Made by a program: the position numbers and the translations under genes. Below are positions 4,781-5,169 of a stretch of DNA of 5,169 nucleotides, one piece after another. Within the stretch, counting starts at the first letter, position 1. Each line of letters begins with the position of its first letter. Source of the DNA: Candidatus Omnitrophota bacterium (GTDB taxonomy: Bacteria > Omnitrophota > Koll11 > Gygaellales > Profunditerraquicolaceae); contig JAQUNE010000031.1 of the NCBI GenBank assembly GCA_028717765.1, positions 6,887 to 12,055 on the forward strand, in the 5' to 3' direction. Below the pieces are notes generated by a model. The model was not told the DNA's origin. It did not search any database and saw only the letters and a list, made by a program, of their open reading frames with translations.

Positions 4781-5138
4781 TACAAATTGCACCCTCTGAC
4801 TTACTTTCATCGGGGCCATTAGAACAAAGTTTATATTCTTTGCCGTCAGCAGAAGAATAGACATAGGGCCTACCCCAGGGGTCTATAGGCTTTTTTTTCA
4901 GATATGGCCCTTTACCGGTTTTTGCGTTTAGATCATCGAGGCTACTGGGATATTTACCATTATCCAGCTCATACATATCTAGGGCCATGGCGATATTGGC
5001 ATTGATATCAGCCTTGGCCGCGGCAATACGCGCCTCTTCTGAACGGCCGACCAACCGTGGCATTACCATCGCAGCTAAGACACCAATAATAATTACCACC
5101 AACATTAGTTCAATTAAGGTAAAACCTTTATTTTTCAT
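4764..5138 (-). CDS. gspG: Type II secretion system major pseudopilin GspG
   Basis: 124-aa major pseudopilin that polymerises into the periplasmic pseudopilus pushing substrates through the secretin. Residues 1-5 (MKNKG) are a short basic leader, with prepilin peptidase cleavage expected between G5 and F6. The mature N terminus FTLIELMLVVIIIGVLAAMV has Glu at +5 and forms the hydrophobic assembly helix (about 6-28). A helix rich in Ala, Asp and Glu follows, then the GspG hallmarks DNGKYPSSLDDL (59-70) and PIDPWGRPYVY (84-94). The C-terminal loop (about 105-121) is where family members bind Ca2+. Here it carries acidic D110, E111, E115 and D121, and two cysteines, C105 and C119, that could form a disulfide. 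The length is close to the family norm. The start is fixed by the strong Shine-Dalgarno and the leader. It is the first gene of the visible operon and overlaps gspH by 17 nt. The type IV pilin family is certain; assignment to T2SS rests on DPWG and the neighbours. Confidence 0.95.
   Translation of the reverse strand: MKNKGFTLIELMLVVIIIGVLAAMVMPRLVGRSEEARIAAAKADINANIAMALDMYELDNGKYPSSLDDLNAKTGKGPYLKKKPIDPWGRPYVYSSADGKEYKLCSNGPDESKSEGAICNDTEK
4792..4797 (-). promoter_or_regulatory. Shine-Dalgarno deciding the gspH start
   Basis: AGAGGG on the minus strand, inside the end of gspG, lies 11 nt before the ATG at 4780. The spacing is a little long, but this is the only purine-rich site near a start that leaves a normal prepilin leader. 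It supports starting gspH at 4780 rather than at the in-frame ATG at 4864 deep inside gspG. Confidence 0.6.
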
Positions 5139-5140
5139 AA

Positions 5141-5150
5141 CTCCTCCTCT
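5141..5150 (-). promoter_or_regulatory. Shine-Dalgarno sequence of gspG
   Basis: On the minus strand the purine run AGAGGAGGAG ends 2 nt before the gspG ATG, so its GGAGG core sits about 5-7 nt upstream of the start. It is the strongest ribosome binding site in the window, which fits GspG being the most abundant pseudopilin. The remaining bases to the right edge (5151-5169) show no convincing promoter. Transcription therefore probably enters from upstream genes, but too little sequence is present to be sure. Confidence 0.85.
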
Positions 5151-5169
5151 TATTTACCTTGCCAATAAA

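Noticed and set aside
4781..4864. Longer gspH reading starting at 4864
   Set aside because: It would add 28 residues before a normal prepilin leader and overlap gspG by about 100 nt. The ATG at 4780 gives MIRRSKA plus the cleavage site and has an upstream AGAGGG.
242..5138. Operon as a type IV pilus (PilA/FimT/PilV/W/X plus PilM-N-O) cluster
   Set aside because: PilM and PilN are fused, GspG has the DPWG motif, GspK has its large family domain and lacks Glu5, and the order is exactly G-H-I-J-K-L-M. This fits T2SS better, although the boundary between the families is not sharp.

Overview
The window holds one leftward (minus-strand) operon for the inner part of a type II secretion system (T2SS), or a closely related type IV filament machine. 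A cyclic-di-GMP class I (GEMM-I) riboswitch follows it on the same strand. In transcription order, from the right edge to the left, the genes are gspG, gspH, gspI, gspJ, gspK, gspL and gspM. They are packed with overlaps or very short gaps: G/H overlap by 17 nt, H/I by 20 nt, I/J share an ATGA, J/K are 36 nt apart, K/L 40 nt and L/M 2 nt. The right edge lies 31 nt upstream of gspG, just beyond a strong Shine-Dalgarno sequence, so the operon probably continues upstream. The secretin (D), ATPase (E), platform protein (F), GspC and the prepilin peptidase are not visible.

The gene products form one device. GspG is the major pseudopilin. GspH, GspI, GspJ and GspK are the minor pseudopilins, and I-J-K form the tip complex. 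GspL is an actin-like/PilN-like fusion that in known systems links the ATPase to the platform, and GspM is its PilO-like partner. All five pseudopilins carry a class III signal. H and I have Ala instead of Gly before the cleavage site, and K lacks Glu5, as expected for GspK.

The 241 bases left of gspM contain no gene but are dense in signals. A C7 run is followed by a good extended -10 promoter (202-229). Next comes a GEMM-I aptamer (65-172) with clear conserved blocks and a GNRA-capped P2. An intrinsic terminator (34-67) follows, whose 5' arm shares three bases with the aptamer's outer P1 strand. A 28-base inverted repeat lies at the very left edge. The controlled gene is outside the window. 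I see no terminator between gspM and the switch, so operon read-through and the local promoter would both pass this c-di-GMP checkpoint.

The organism is a Gram-negative-type (diderm) bacterium with an AT-rich genome. The pseudopilin style, the PilM-PilN-like GspL and the GEMM-I element would suit an uncultivated lineage such as Omnitrophota, or a deltaproteobacterial-type group. That placement is a guess from general resemblance, not something the sequence proves.
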